Source: Acanthococcus lagerstroemiae
Lineage: Eukaryota > Arthropoda > Insecta > Hemiptera > Eriococcidae
Assembly (NCBI GenBank): GCA_031841125.1
Contig: CM063114.1
Coordinates: 43,979,574-44,043,573, forward strand
Direction: 5' to 3'
Length of the DNA: 64,000 nt
Below, in pieces: positions 22,556-33,745 of this stretch (its first letter is position 1; each line of letters starts with the position of its first letter). A program made the translations under genes and the position numbers. The notes beneath the pieces are model-generated. The model did not search any database and was not told where the DNA came from. It was given only the letters and a program-made list of their open reading frames with translations.

Positions 22556-22558
22556 AAG

Positions 22559-22601
22559 GGTTGCAAAGCGGGCACGTTACCACTTGGCCACACAGCGATT
22601 T
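22559..22601 (-). mobile_element. SINE head fragment (A-box half only)
   Basis: The minus strand reads gctgtgtggccaagtggtaa then cgtgcccgctttgcaacc, which is the 5' half of a tRNA-like SINE head with the A box. It closely matches the head of the SINE at 61,813 (gctgtgaggccaagtgataa). The B-box half is missing: sequence passes directly into the 22,432-22,555 repeat. Confidence 0.6.
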
Positions 22602-23464
22602 TATTTTGAAAAAAGTGCCCGATGCAATGACACGTGGAGACCCTGTTATGGAAAATTAGGAATTTGAAGAAGCAGCAAGGAGGTGAGAAACGAAGCGAGA
22701 AGAGGCCTACAGTGGATTTCACCAATCGGCGTGTCGATTAGCCGAGAACACAATCGACACGCTAATTAACTGTGCTAATATTTTCACGAACACATACCAT
22801 GGCGTGAGGAGAACGTATAGATGGCGTCTCTGGCGTATCACGTGTTCGCGGGGTGATTCCGCACGCATCTGCGGAATCAACGCCCGTGTAGTTCAACTCA
22901 TTAATAAATCATTTAGCACACACAATGTGTACATAGTTTTAAAAAGATTTTTAATCGTAACTCTTTTTATCGTGTTTATCGCCAATCTGGAGGTTACAGC
23001 GTCGCCTACTCGGATGTAAAGTTACGAAGATAAACGCGAACCGACATCATCGGTTATGACTTACGGACAAATCTGCGAAACTGAGACTGCAGAAGTCTTT
23101 GTCGGTCATGTGCGCAGCATCTGCGCCTGATGCGAATCTGAGCCGAGGAGCTGAATAATATAGACAAAGAGTTATGAAATCAGTTTCCATACGGAACGAT
23201 GCTGATAACTGAATGTGAGACTGAGTAAACTTATATCGATTATGAGCCATCGTACGAGGATCTGTTGTGCCACTTGTTCACCCGTAACGTGGAAATTTAC
23301 TCAATAAAATGAATCTGCAAATCGTGCGAATAGATGAGGTGATGAGTTGGGTGGGATTCACAATAGCCATACTGGCCCTGTAGGTCTTGATTGCTCTTTT
23401 CTTCTTTTTTTTAAATTTACAGCCATTTGTGCTTATTAACTAAAATTAATTAAAATTGCTTCTA
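22602..23464. other. No gene seen
   Basis: A slightly CpG-richer stretch (22,720-23,060) has no recognised coding content. Nothing else is assignable. Confidence 0.5.
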
Positions 23465-23780
23465 ATTTAACTTACGTAGGCCTCCCGCACTCCTTTCCAT
23501 CGGCTCCTTTCTCTTGTGTTTCTTCCCCATGCGATGCCTGCACCTGGCTTTAGCTCATCTTTCCACCTCAGCGTGGGTTTTCCTACCTTCCTTTTTATCC
23601 TCTTTGCACTCATGCAAGAACCTTTCTCTTCCATTCCTATTGTCCTCACTTCTTGCGACGTATCCCTATCCAGCATACTCGAATTTCAGTTTTAGCATTT
23701 TATATGCTTTTACTACTGGGTTTACTTGAGCGAAGACCGTAACCCCCGCCCATGTAATTTTCTTCCAGTCATGTGCTCAT
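23465..23780 (-). mobile_element. LINE 3' fragment, ORF2 C-terminal tail
   Basis: The minus-strand frame at 23,467-23,676 ends with KRKVGKPTLRWKDELK, then AGIAWGRNTRERSRWKGVRE and AYVS. This is the typical ending of RTE-like LINE ORF2 proteins: G(R/K)P..RW.D, followed by W...A.(D/E)R..W and an alanine-tyrosine close. Upstream in a shifted frame, MLKLKFEYAG and YVARSEDN match the R.K(W/Y)AGH(V/I)AR block that precedes it. A related but not identical tail lies at 28,337. A short stretch near 42,380-42,430 resembles the upstream edge of this copy. Confidence 0.8.
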
Positions 23781-23930
23781 TGATATTCATCTTCGCTGGC
23801 TAATTTAATCGCTGACCTGACTGACCGACTGATTTTTTCATAGACTCTAGTAATCCTTGGTTATGCACCAAAATAAGCGTCAAAGAAGAAGGAAAAGGGT
23901 GAGCTATAGGCAAATAATACGGAAAATGGT

Positions 23931-24176
23931 CAGTGGCGTAGCCAAGGGGGATAGGGGGATGAATCCCCTCTTGAGATGAGAATTTTTTTATATGCTGGCA
24001 GTATCACAGTGAATGCGCGAAATGAAATTTAAATCCAGATACATAACTGAAGTTGAAAAGCACAACATACTGATACGTCAATGTAAAAACATACTGTTCA
24101 TGGTAGGTGTACCCCCCCCCCCCGCGCCCAAAATGTTGCTGATCCCCTCCTTGGAAAAATCCTGGCTACGCCACTG
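23931..24176 (-). mobile_element. MITE copy B, complete, 246 bp, TIR cagtggcgtagcca
   Basis: Starts cagtggcgtagcca and ends with the inverted form tggctacgccactg, giving matched 14-base terminal repeats. The interior aligns in reverse orientation to 6,013-6,246. It contains a 12-base C run at 24,112-24,123. There is no coding capacity. I could not confirm a target duplication: the flanking bases are only partly alike. The TIR style is seen in DNA-transposon MITEs of arthropods; superfamily unknown. Confidence 0.85.
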
Positions 24177-26169
24177 AAAATTCAATTCAATTAGATTTAT
24201 TAGCTCCTTGCCCTCTGAGCCTAAGCTCGTTTTGGGTTCGGCATAATATTATGTTACAATAGCTATGATGAATTAATAAATGGTCAAATAATTGAGAGGT
24301 CAAATAACAGAGGGAATATTTCACGTCAAATAATCCAAATGTCAATTAACCGTAGGTCAAATAATCGGAAGTGTACTGAATTTGTTCAGTTGGCACATCT
24401 GTTTGTTACCATTTCTTGAAAACAGTACTTTTTATCCATCTTTAATCTGGAAAATGAAAATTTCGTGATCAAAGTTGACAAAAGTACATTTTATCGAATA
24501 TCTCTGCCGTTTTTCAGTTCGTAGGGTAGGCAAACCATTATACATTTACTTGTAATAAGTTGCCCCATCGCTGAGAGGTTAATTCAGTGTGAGACAACCT
24601 ATATTTTTATGACGTACCTGCAATCCTTTGTTTCTATTTTTGCCCTCGCCCTGTTATTGGACAGTCTGTTCCTCCTTTTCACTCCGATCATAGTCTTCCC
24701 ATAGCCAGTTAGGTTCTGGCAAACTTCATATTTTGGCTGTCGGTTGTGGTCCATGTTTGTGAATCGTATAATAATACCGGCGTTGCACATGCTTCCCAAA
24801 TTTTTTTCTTAATTTTCAACGGTATTTTGCTTTTAAAGATATTTTTTGATTGCTTTTTAATTTCGGTCGAAAAAAGTCAACAATCGTTCTCGTTCGTGTA
24901 ATAATGGAGTACTTTCGGGAAATTTTGAGAAAATGTCAACTCAAAGGTCAATGAACTCTGTGGAATTTGGTTTTAAACTTTGACCATTACAGATTACAGA
25001 AACCGAATGAAAGCACGAACGCGATGTTGTAATCTGATTTCAGAAACGCTAAATCCATTTATAAAATTTTTGGTCCAAAACTCCACAGAGGGAGTTTGAT
25101 CTAAAAATGAGAGATACTACTTTGAGTATATTAAAAATGGGGTTTGTGGTGACACTAAATTTATTTTTGAGTTTATTTTGAATGGAACCCCTCAAATAAG
25201 GCTCGACTGGAGGCAGAAACGAGAAACATACAAAATTATTCAACATTGCTTGAAATGTATCGGTGATAAAGTTTTTGAATGTAACCCCTACTAATAAGGA
25301 TTCACAGGGGACAGGGAGGCAAAGAAAGCACCTGAAAGAGGTGGGAAATTCAATTTTGGATCTGATCAACTTTTTTTTTCAAACATGAAGATGTGAAGAG
25401 CTCTCTACGATCTATTCGGCACAGGAGAATGCTGATGGGATGGGGGGAATGAAGTCTTCATTTCACGTATTTGTCCAGGCGTTGCAAATTTAATGAAATT
25501 AAACGTTTCTTTGCAAAAGGTGTTATCTCCATTTTTAACTTCTCTGAGGTGAGCACTGATTCTCGCAGAGAATGTTAGCCCACACCAAGCGGTAGCACTG
25601 GCTGCAAAAAAATACTAATGTTTGTGCTGTAATGTTGCGGTTGGCAACTCTGAGGTGAAAATATTCTTTTCCAAAAGATCTTAACTCTATTAATAAGAAT
25701 GAACTACGTAAAGGATTTTTCAGGCAGAATTCTCATTTACGATGTTCACTTTCCTCATTTTTGGTAGCATGAATGACGTTTTTCATCGAGATTGCTCACT
25801 TTGTCTGCCTGTATCTGGAGATCTGTCAACCCGAAAATTTTTCTGTGAGTTGGACCCATTTCGCATATGTTCGAGAGAGAAGCACTATACTAACATTCGC
25901 AGCTCTACCACCTCTCAATGTTGAGACAAATAGTTTTTTGTGTTTTCCCACAAAACAGTTTTTTGGAAATAACACCTTTCAAATTAACTCTCAGTTGCCA
26001 AAATTGGATTGGCACGCATTCTCGAAAGTATTGATCTTTTAAATTTCAATGTCAGTAACTAAAATTTCCAATGTGCTGAATTTCTTTTTTCTTTTATATT
26101 CTTATAAGTTTGCAAATTTGGATTTTCAGCTGGGAGACTTTACTTTTCGAAACTATCTGACTTACAGTT
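24177..26169. other. No gene seen
   Basis: Around 24,280-24,370 a short phrase (gtcaaataa and variants) recurs about five times, a local low-order repeat. No proteins recognised. Confidence 0.5.
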
Positions 26170-26640
26170 CAAAGTATATCGATAATAAGGTTTCTGTAAT
26201 CACAGAATTCATTTTTGAAGTTATTTCTTATGCCTCAGTTCCCATGAATCATTACTGCTGATGGAACTTGACTCAGCGGTTCTTTTCCAATTTTTACTAT
26301 ACTTGAGGACATACTGCTGAAGGAATTCACCTCAGACCCTCTTTACCGATTTTTTAGAGATTTGAGTACATGCTTTAGATGGAATATGAGAAGGTAGGGA
26401 AGTGAACCTTCGAAATTTACACACAGTTTCAAGTATATCGATAATAAGGTTTCTGTAATCACAGAATTCATTTTTGAAGTTATTTCTCATGTCCCAGTTC
26501 CTATGAACCATTAATGCTGATTAAACTTGACTCGGAGGTTCTTTTCCGATTTTTACAATACTTGAGGACTTACTGCTGAACCTCAGGACCCTCTTTACCG
26601 ACTTTTTAAAGATTTGAATACATGCTTTAGATGGAATACA
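26170..26640 (+). repeat. Tandem duplication, about 260-bp unit
   Basis: 26,171 onward and 26,431 onward both read agtatatcgataataagg, tttctgtaatcacagaattc, atttttgaagttatttct, then a gaacttgactc..ggttcttttcc block, a cttgaggac.tactgctgaa block and a ctttaccgact/attttt block. Identity in the first 90 bases is very high. A shorter degenerate third piece continues to about 26,800. Confidence 0.85.
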
Positions 26641-28336
26641 ACATGAAGGCTCCTTACCGACTTTTTTAAGGTTTGAAGGCATAAATTAGATGAAACTTTA
26701 CTCGGAAGCTTTTTCCCCGAGTTCCATCGCAGGTGTGTATTCATGTCTTGGAAAAGTCGGTGAGAAGTCTCGGAGTCCAGTTCTATCACAAGTATGTCTT
26801 TAACCAGTGCTAAATTTGTAAGGAGCCTTTGAGAGCAAACATACCTGAAGTATGTCCTTAAATATTGTAAAAGTTTTTACAGGGTTGCCACTTTCTGGAA
26901 AAGTCATGGGATTTTCATTCGAATTATAGAATTTTGATCCTCTGAATGACAGACTAGGTTTATGGTTTATATTCTATTAAAATTTATTGTCAGTCAATAA
27001 TCGCGCTTGAAAAAGGAAAAAGTTTCCCCCTTTGGAAAGTATCAGTCATGTACTTTTTCTTGCTGGCGTTATGATCAGGATCATGCGGGGAAAAAAGTCT
27101 TGCCAAAATCCATAACTCTCTCTCCTCTCGAAAGAAAAAGTCATGGAAAATCATTCTTGAAAAAAGTGGCCACTCTGTTTCAGGAACCTCTTATGTAAGT
27201 TCTATCCAAAGTTGGCCCTCTAACATTGAAAATAACAGCAAGACTAAGTAAGACCAAGATTTATGAAGACCAAGACTGAACAAGATATTTTCTAACCAAG
27301 GCCAAGACTAAGAATTTTCGCGACGGAGACGAAGATATGTACGAAGACCAAACCGAGACATTTCAGTCTTGGCCGGCATCCCTTTGCTTTTCAGTTTACC
27401 TTAATTCTGTACGACATTTTAAAATCCTTAAATACCTGTACTTAAGGGCGTTATTGTATAGTTCCTTTCCTGACCTATTTGATTGTCTCCAAAAACTGTA
27501 GGCTTCTTCTACTAGTCACTTATTAGCTCTCATCTTAATTTCATTACAAGTAATTAATCCTGTATCTGGAATACGAACAATTTTTATCCCCACCCCTCCT
27601 ATTTCGCGAGATACGGTATTAGTTTTTCTTTATTTACATATTTGTTCATTTTTTTTCTTATTGAATACGCCATAATATTACAAAAGAGAGAGTCTATGTC
27701 TCCGAAAAAATTGGACTATCATTTTGTTGGGAGTGGTCGACTACTATTTTCTTGGGAATGAGGAACTTCCCAGTGAGTAGCCTTAGATGGTCTTGCACTT
27801 GAACCCGCCTCTAAACCAAAGATTTCCCTTGCACTTTACCTTTTATCGAAGACAAAGTATAACTATTTAAATGTTGTATCCTTGATCTGAGATGAAGGGC
27901 CTGTACTTGAGAGAATGTTACGCTTAAGAGTTCAGAACGTGTGTTGGACGTCTGGACACGCTCGAAATTCTTTAGAAGTCGAGAGGTCAAAACGAAAAAA
28001 TGCGTCGCTAATTTGTCATCCAATAATTTTTTTTTCGCTCGTATACGTTCATTAACGGTAACGTATTAATTAATTCTTCCGTTCATATCGACACGGAAAC
28101 TTCCAATGTAAGTTTCGTTTTGTTTTTGTTCTCTTTACCTTCGCCACTATAATACCTTACCGTAATTGCGATCGCACTATTTCGAAATGTTCAAGGTTTA
28201 TTGAAATCGGATTATGTCTTCGCCATTTCCAATTAATGAATAATTAATTAAGTTTTTGAACGGCTGAGTCGAATATGATCGAATGTAGGTCTCCAAATTT
28301 CTTTCTCGAATTTGCAAAGAAATTACGGAGAAATTT
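26641..28336. other. No gene seen
   Basis: 27,240-27,380 is purine-rich with the word agac/aagac repeated (gaccaagac and variants), a low-complexity patch. Otherwise unassigned. Confidence 0.5.
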
Positions 28337-29613
28337 CTAGAGACGAGTTTGCCTTGTCGGTTCCGAGTTATTTTCACCATCACCATCGTCTTCCGAAGAG
28401 ACTTCGTGGCCCTGACTTTGTTCTCGGATCCGGTGTATCAGTGTGCGCCATTTTTCCCGGCCTCTAGCTAATCTTGTGTATTCATTGAAGGTGTACCCAG
28501 TCACCGATCGGATTAGGTCAGACCATCTTGCAGGCGATGTTCCCCTAACTCCTATGTTGTTGACCTTTCTCTGCACTACTATAGTTTCCAGGCTGTTTCC
28601 TCGTGTTGCGTGCCCGAAGTATTTTAAAATTCTGGTGAGTACTTCCAATGATAGTCATCAAGTCGTCTGTTGTCTGTCTCACTGAGGACTGACGCAAGTC
28701 CTCCTGGCCGTCCATGGTATCTGTAGCATCACCTATAGCACCACATTTCCAAAACTTCTCCTTCGTTCCGACTGTTGGATTGTCCACGTTTTTGAGCCAC
28801 AGAGGGGGATTGAGAACACCAGCGTGTGCACCAGCTGCTTCTTTATGTTTTTGCTTATCGCTTAATCTCGCCAAATCCTGTTTAATCTTGCCGTGGCGCT
28901 CCATGCCATCCGGATCCTTTTCTTGATCTCTCGTCCGCAGCCACTTTTGTTATCTGTTTCTGACCCCAAGTATGTGAAATGATTTACAACCTCGACTCCG
29001 GCTAAGTTTATTTGATGTTTGGTCTGTTCTGATTGAGTCTATCTGCCATCATCATTTTCGTTTTCGAGCAATTTACCTCCAAGCTGTATTCCTTGTTTAT
29101 GGTCTCCAGCATCTATAATAGTTGCTTCATTTCACCCACATCTCCTGCTATCAGTGTTGTATTGTCTGCATGTCTCAAATTAGTTAGCCTCCTTCCTCCA
29201 ATCGTGATTCCACCTTTCCAGGCTGTGTCAGAGTTCTTTGACATATAGGTTGAACAGCAGAGGTGAGAGAATGCATCCCTGTCATACTCCTCATCCAGCT
29301 TGGAACTCTCAAGACGTATTCCCGTCGCCTATCCGTACTACCACTGTTCCACCCTCAGAGAGCCTCTTGATCAAGAATATCAAATGCTTTGGTGCTCCCA
29401 TCTTAAGCAGGATCTCCCAAAGGTTATCCCATTCTATACCATTGAAGAATTTTTTCTAGTCTACAAAATATAAAACCATCTCTGCGTTGTATTCTCTGGG
29501 CTTTTTAATGAGCTATCGTTGATCCTAGTGTTCCGTCTTTTTACAAATCCAGCTTGTTCCTCTGGAATTTGATCGGCTATTACGGCGTCTGCCATGCAGT
29601 ATCTTTAGCAGTA
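28337..29613 (-). mobile_element. LINE (RTE/APE-type) fragment, RT to C-terminus, decayed
   Basis: Read 3' to 5' on the minus strand, successive RT landmarks appear in correct order across several frames: IPEEQAGFVKRRNT near 29,560; a FVD remnant near 29,470; GCILSPLLFNLYVKEL near 29,270; LRHADNTTLIAGD near 29,170 (the F-A-D-D box degraded to HADN); VNHFTYLGSET near 28,960; EIKKRIRMAW; a CGSKTWTI remnant near 28,795; then the tail frame 28,337-28,648 with ILKYFGHATR, RGTSPARWSDLI and a REKWRTLI close. Stops and frameshifts are frequent, so the copy is dead. Its upstream end is cut at 29,613 by a palindromic mariner insertion. Confidence 0.9.
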
Positions 29614-30311
29614 CCTGAAATAATAATAATAATATAGTACAGCTAGATGACTAAATGCTGGAACGTTTCTGTTCTTCTTTCATATATGAGGGTTGTTCCA
29701 GAAGTAAGATTCCCTATCTTTGTATTTCCATTGCATGTGTTGTAGAGCGATGCAGTGAATGGGGAAATGTTGCACAGGCTTATCTGACAACACTGTAAAA
29801 ATATCAAGTGCGCATGTAGAGAAGCAACAGTGTACCAGTACACAAAACATGGATCTCGCGCGCAAAGTTCGTCCAAGTTTGAAGTGCAGGATGACCTTTG
29901 CGTGGTAGATCATGGACCTTGCGCCGACCACTACAGAACACGCAACACGACTTACACACGTGTTGCACTGTAGTTTCATCTAGGCCGAACACTTTGATTA
30001 AATGCCGATGGATGGCGCTACGTGGTTCATTTTTTGCTATCAAGAATAATTAGTGAACGCTCTACAAACTTGGACGGACTTTGCGCGTAAGATCCATGTT
30101 TCATGTACTGGTTCACCTTTGCTTCTCTTTTTACAGTGTTGTCAGATAAGCCTGCGCAACATGTCCCCATTCACCGCATCGCTCTACAACGCATGCAATG
30201 GAAATACAAAGATAGGAAACCTTACTTCTGGGACAACCCTTGTATATATGAAAGAATAGAAACGTTCCAGCATTCAGTCATCTAGCTGTACTATTTCATT
30301 ATTATTTCAGG
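29614..30311. mobile_element. 698-bp palindrome containing an internally deleted mariner
   Basis: The arms about 29,614-29,885 and 30,060-30,311 are reverse complements at high identity, from cctgaaataat at the left edge to attatttcagg at the right edge. Inside, at about 29,686 and 30,243, are mariner-style terminal repeats beginning gagggttgttccagaagtaa, flanked by TATA-like sequence. The inverted match continues for about 70 bases outside those terminal repeats, through ctagatgactaaatgctgga. The loop of about 175 bases carries the first codons of a mariner transposase on the minus strand. The whole behaves as a foldback unit inserted at the edge of the LINE. Confidence 0.8.
29870..30043 (-). 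pseudogene. Mariner transposase N-terminal HTH remnant
   Basis: The minus-strand frame starting at 30,043 reads RSAIHRHLIKVFGLDET, then a V..C...F.SGRRKVHDLPRK stretch and GHP. This matches the first helix-turn-helix region of mariner-type transposases, in which AIHRRL..(V/Y)G is followed by F..GR..V.D..R.GRP. After GHP the frame runs straight into the inverted arm (ALQTW), so the rest of the DNA-binding domain and the whole DDD catalytic domain are absent. The product cannot transpose. Confidence 0.7.
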
Positions 30312-30599
30312 ATCTCTTGCCTCCGATTCTCAAACTCTAATTAAAACTGGTCAAAATTCCTAAAAAAGAACAAAAACAAAAAAAGCTGGAAGCCGTGTGT
30401 TCGAAGTCTCTTTCCTGGAGCCAAACTAATGAAAATTACAACTGCAAAGTGTGTGATTTGTACTTCAGACAATACGTACAAGATCATATTTATTCACTCC
30501 CTTCATCGACAAGAATTTTTTTTGCATTCCAACCTCCCCCCCCCCCATAAGAAAATTTTACAGTTTTGAAATTGAATGTACTCTTTTTATTTCTACCCA

Positions 30600-31480
30600 A
30601 TCTGGCAACCCTAGATGCTTATAAACTGATGAAACTAACTTCTTTCTGGAAACACTTGAGTAACACTTGTGGAGGACTGCTGGAAACGGTCACTTGGAAG
30701 AAATTGAAAAATTTAATGGCTGGCTTAAGGGAAGTGAAGAATTTGTAGGATCGAGGGGAATCCAAAAAGGTGGAACTGACTCGGATCCGGGTCGTACTAG
30801 CGTCAGAAGGCGAGCAAAAAAGATTATGCTATCATTCCGGGAAAGAGCGGTAAGAGGTGTTCATTGATAATGCCAAATTTTTTCTTATCCTATACCTGCT
30901 ACAAAAAGGTGAAACTAACTCGGGTTTGAAAAGTACTTGAGTGATACTTGAGGAGCTATTAGAAGACGGCGCTTGGGAAAAAATTCAAAAAATGAATAGC
31001 GGATCTCTTGAAATTCGAGGGGAATCCAAACTGGTGAAACTAATTCGGATTCGATCCATACTTATGTGAACAGGCCAGAAAGGAAAGATGGGCTGTTTTT
31101 CTGGAGACGAGCAGAAAGGGGGGAGGGCTTTGATGGTGCTAAATTTTTCCTTATTTTATGTCGGCTACAAAAAGGTAAAACTATCTCGGGCCTGAAAAAA
31201 AGAGAAAAAAAAAGGATTGAGTGAGGTTTGATGAAGGCCCACGAAAGATGGCAGCTAGGAAAAACTAAGAAAGTTAATGGCGAACCTGAAGATGGTGAGA
31301 GATCTTAGGATCGAGAAGAATCAAAAAGGCAAAACTAACTTGAATTTGACTTATATTTATACTATGAGGAGGCCACGTGAGATAGTTAAATGATATCAAA
31401 GTTTTCTATACCCTTCACTGGCTACAAAAGTTAAAACTTACTCGGATTTGAATCATACTTGTATTAAAAGGCCAGGTATA
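30600..31480 (+). repeat. Tandem repeat, about 255-280-bp unit, four copies
   Basis: The landmark ggctacaaaaaggtgaaact followed by aactcgg(g/a)tttgaa recurs near 30,617 (degenerate), 30,897, 31,166 and 31,420. Between landmarks, tcgaggggaatccaaa and aggtg/cattgataatgc phrases repeat. Units are diverged and same-strand. No coding signal. Confidence 0.8.
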
Positions 31481-31749
31481 CGTACCGTCGTCTTGAATGA
31501 AATTTTTTGTCTAAGTCCCACGACTATATCTAAGCTTATGTAGGACTTCAAAAAAAAAATTGTGGCTTTTGGAGGGGAGGATATAAGAAAGAAGAATTAT
31601 ACGTGAATAATTTTTTTTTTTTGTGGCAAGGTAGTTGATCATATTTATGCGTAAATTTTTAAGTATTTCAATTGTTATCTCGAAAGTAAACACATCAAAC
31701 TGAAACTGGATGGATCAACCTCACGAATATGGTATCAGAACCTATTCTT
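31481..31749. other. No gene seen between two arrays
   Basis: AT-rich spacer with long A and T runs (31,551, 31,613). Confidence 0.5.
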
Positions 31750-32200
31750 GTTATATCCTCTCCTCCAGGTGCCACAGTTTTGATTTGAGGGTAACAATAG
31801 TATCGAAAATGAATTCGGTAACCCTGAAAATCTAAGTGTAGACATACATATTGCATTTAACCCCATTCGTAGCTTCCCTCTCTTATCCAGGTGCCCTAAT
31901 TTTGAAGTGAGGAGGAAAGTAATATTGGGATTGAATTTAGCAACCCTAGAAACCTACTAGTTGACATCCATGTTGCATTTCTCGACAAAGTCATTTTCCA
32001 GCTTCTTGTCCCGCCCCCAGGTACCGCAGTTTTACAGTGGGGAGAAAGGTAATGTCGAAATTGAACTCAGCGACCCTGAACAACTGAGAATAGACACATA
32101 TTGCATATCACCTCATTTTAACCTTCGACCCCTCCCCAGGTGCCAGAATTTTGATATGGTGGTGAAAGTACCTTCAAAATTGAATTAGCAGCCCCCCGAA
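31750..32200 (+). repeat. Tandem repeat, about 120-130-bp unit, four copies
   Basis: The block ccaggtgccacagttttga, then gtgagga/ggtaa, then tcgaaattgaattcagcaac, cctgaaa and gacatacatattgcat recurs near 31,767, 31,889, 32,019 and 32,139. All are in the same orientation and diverged. Confidence 0.85.
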
Positions 32201-33339
32201 TGCTCTACACGTGATGTCTCGATTTCTAATTTAGTTTTCTTCGCGTTCAAAAAATATTCTAAAAAATTCAGCTCAAGAATTTGGAAAACGCTTGAAAACG
32301 CAGAACTACTATTGATGGTTCCTGAGAAGGAGTGACGACACAAAAATCCTAGGAATGGAAAGTGAGTAGGGTGGGAAATCGACTTTAATGAAAATTGGGA
32401 TCGAGTCTGTTCCTGCCTCCGCGTTGTAAAATGATAAAATAAGTTTAAAATATGACTTGTTCCTCATAAGGCCTGGATAAAGTGTAGTCTGAAAACTGAT
32501 CAGTTTCAACCCTCAGTTGCGCAGATTAGGAAGCAGATACAAAAAAAAATGCATCTTGTACCATTTTTGCAGGAAATCCGGTGTAGATTGAAACACTTGT
32601 CAATATTGACGATAGTTTTTAAAATTTAATAAAAAAGAGAACAATTTTGGGGGCTTTGACCTCCCACAAAAATTCACCACAAAAGTGGATTTTTTTATCC
32701 GGTTAAGTGTTTGTAGAATTAGTTGGCGTCAATTTTTTAGGTTTTAGCATTCGGCCAAGTGCCAACTGATAAGCGACTGATGTGATTTCTCCAACGAAAA
32801 AAATGTTGTGAGGAGCCCCCCCCCCCCATAGGTACATTTCTGACACCAGATCACGAGAAGTGCACGTATTGAAGAAACATGAGTGGAAGTATTGTGCTCA
32901 GCGTTGAAAAATACCGTAAAATTATTTTTTCAGGTGTGTAATACACAGTTTTTATGAAGGTCGAAAGAGCCGTTCAGTTGATACCTGAAAGCTGAAAATA
33001 AAGACTGATAAGCGAAATAACATTTTTACCTAACCGTGTTCGATAGCCAGTAATTTCCGAAAAACAAAAGTACTTTATGGGGAAAATAAAAAAGGCTCTG
33101 GTCCATAACGTTACTGATGTATTAGTACTACCTCAACAAACAATGACTGTCAAGAAAATAATAGAAGAAATTTTCAGCATTATTTTGAGACTTATCTGCC
33201 CCCCCCCCCCTCGCAAGCCTCTTCTACACTTCAGGTCAGCTATTCTCGCCTAGTAAGTTTTCCCTTTATCTGATGCTACTAAGGATATTAAACCTAAGTG
33301 GCTTATTATGGCGGGGTACACTGTACAGGAAATCATGTC
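32201..33339. other. No gene seen
   Basis: Two 12-base C runs (32,816-32,827 and 33,199-33,210). No other content recognised. Confidence 0.5.
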
Positions 33340-33745
33340 CTGTTGTGTTATTGGTTATTAGTCTGGGTGGGCTGTCCAATGCCTGGTGAGTTATTGCAGT
33401 GTGTTGTGATAGGTCTGTTGTGTTCTATGTTCCTCGTGGCATCCTATTGGTTGTTAGTCTAGTTGAGTTGTTCAAATGTCTGATGAATTATTACTGTCTG
33501 TTGTGTTCTGTTTTCCTGGTAGTCATTGTGGCGTCCTATTGATTGTTAGTCTGATTGGGTTATCTAATGTTTAGTGAGTTATTGAAGTGTAGTGGTAGGT
33601 GTATTGTGTTTTGTTTTTCTTGTGGTCATTGTGACGTCCTATTGGTTGTTAGTCTGGTTAGGTTGTCTAATGTCGGGTGAGTTATTGCAATGTGGTGGTA
33701 GTATATTGTGTTCTTGTCTTCCTCGTGATCATTGTAGTCCGCTCT
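33340..33745 (+). repeat. GT-rich tandem repeat, about 96-102-bp unit, four copies
   Basis: The landmark cctattggttgttagtctg recurs near 33,346, 33,441, 33,538 and 33,640, followed each time by a gttgtctaatg block, gtgagttattgca, and gtgttctgttttcctcgtgg. The strand bias is strong (G and T). Smooth short frames in it, such as 33,592-33,858, are by-products. Confidence 0.85.
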
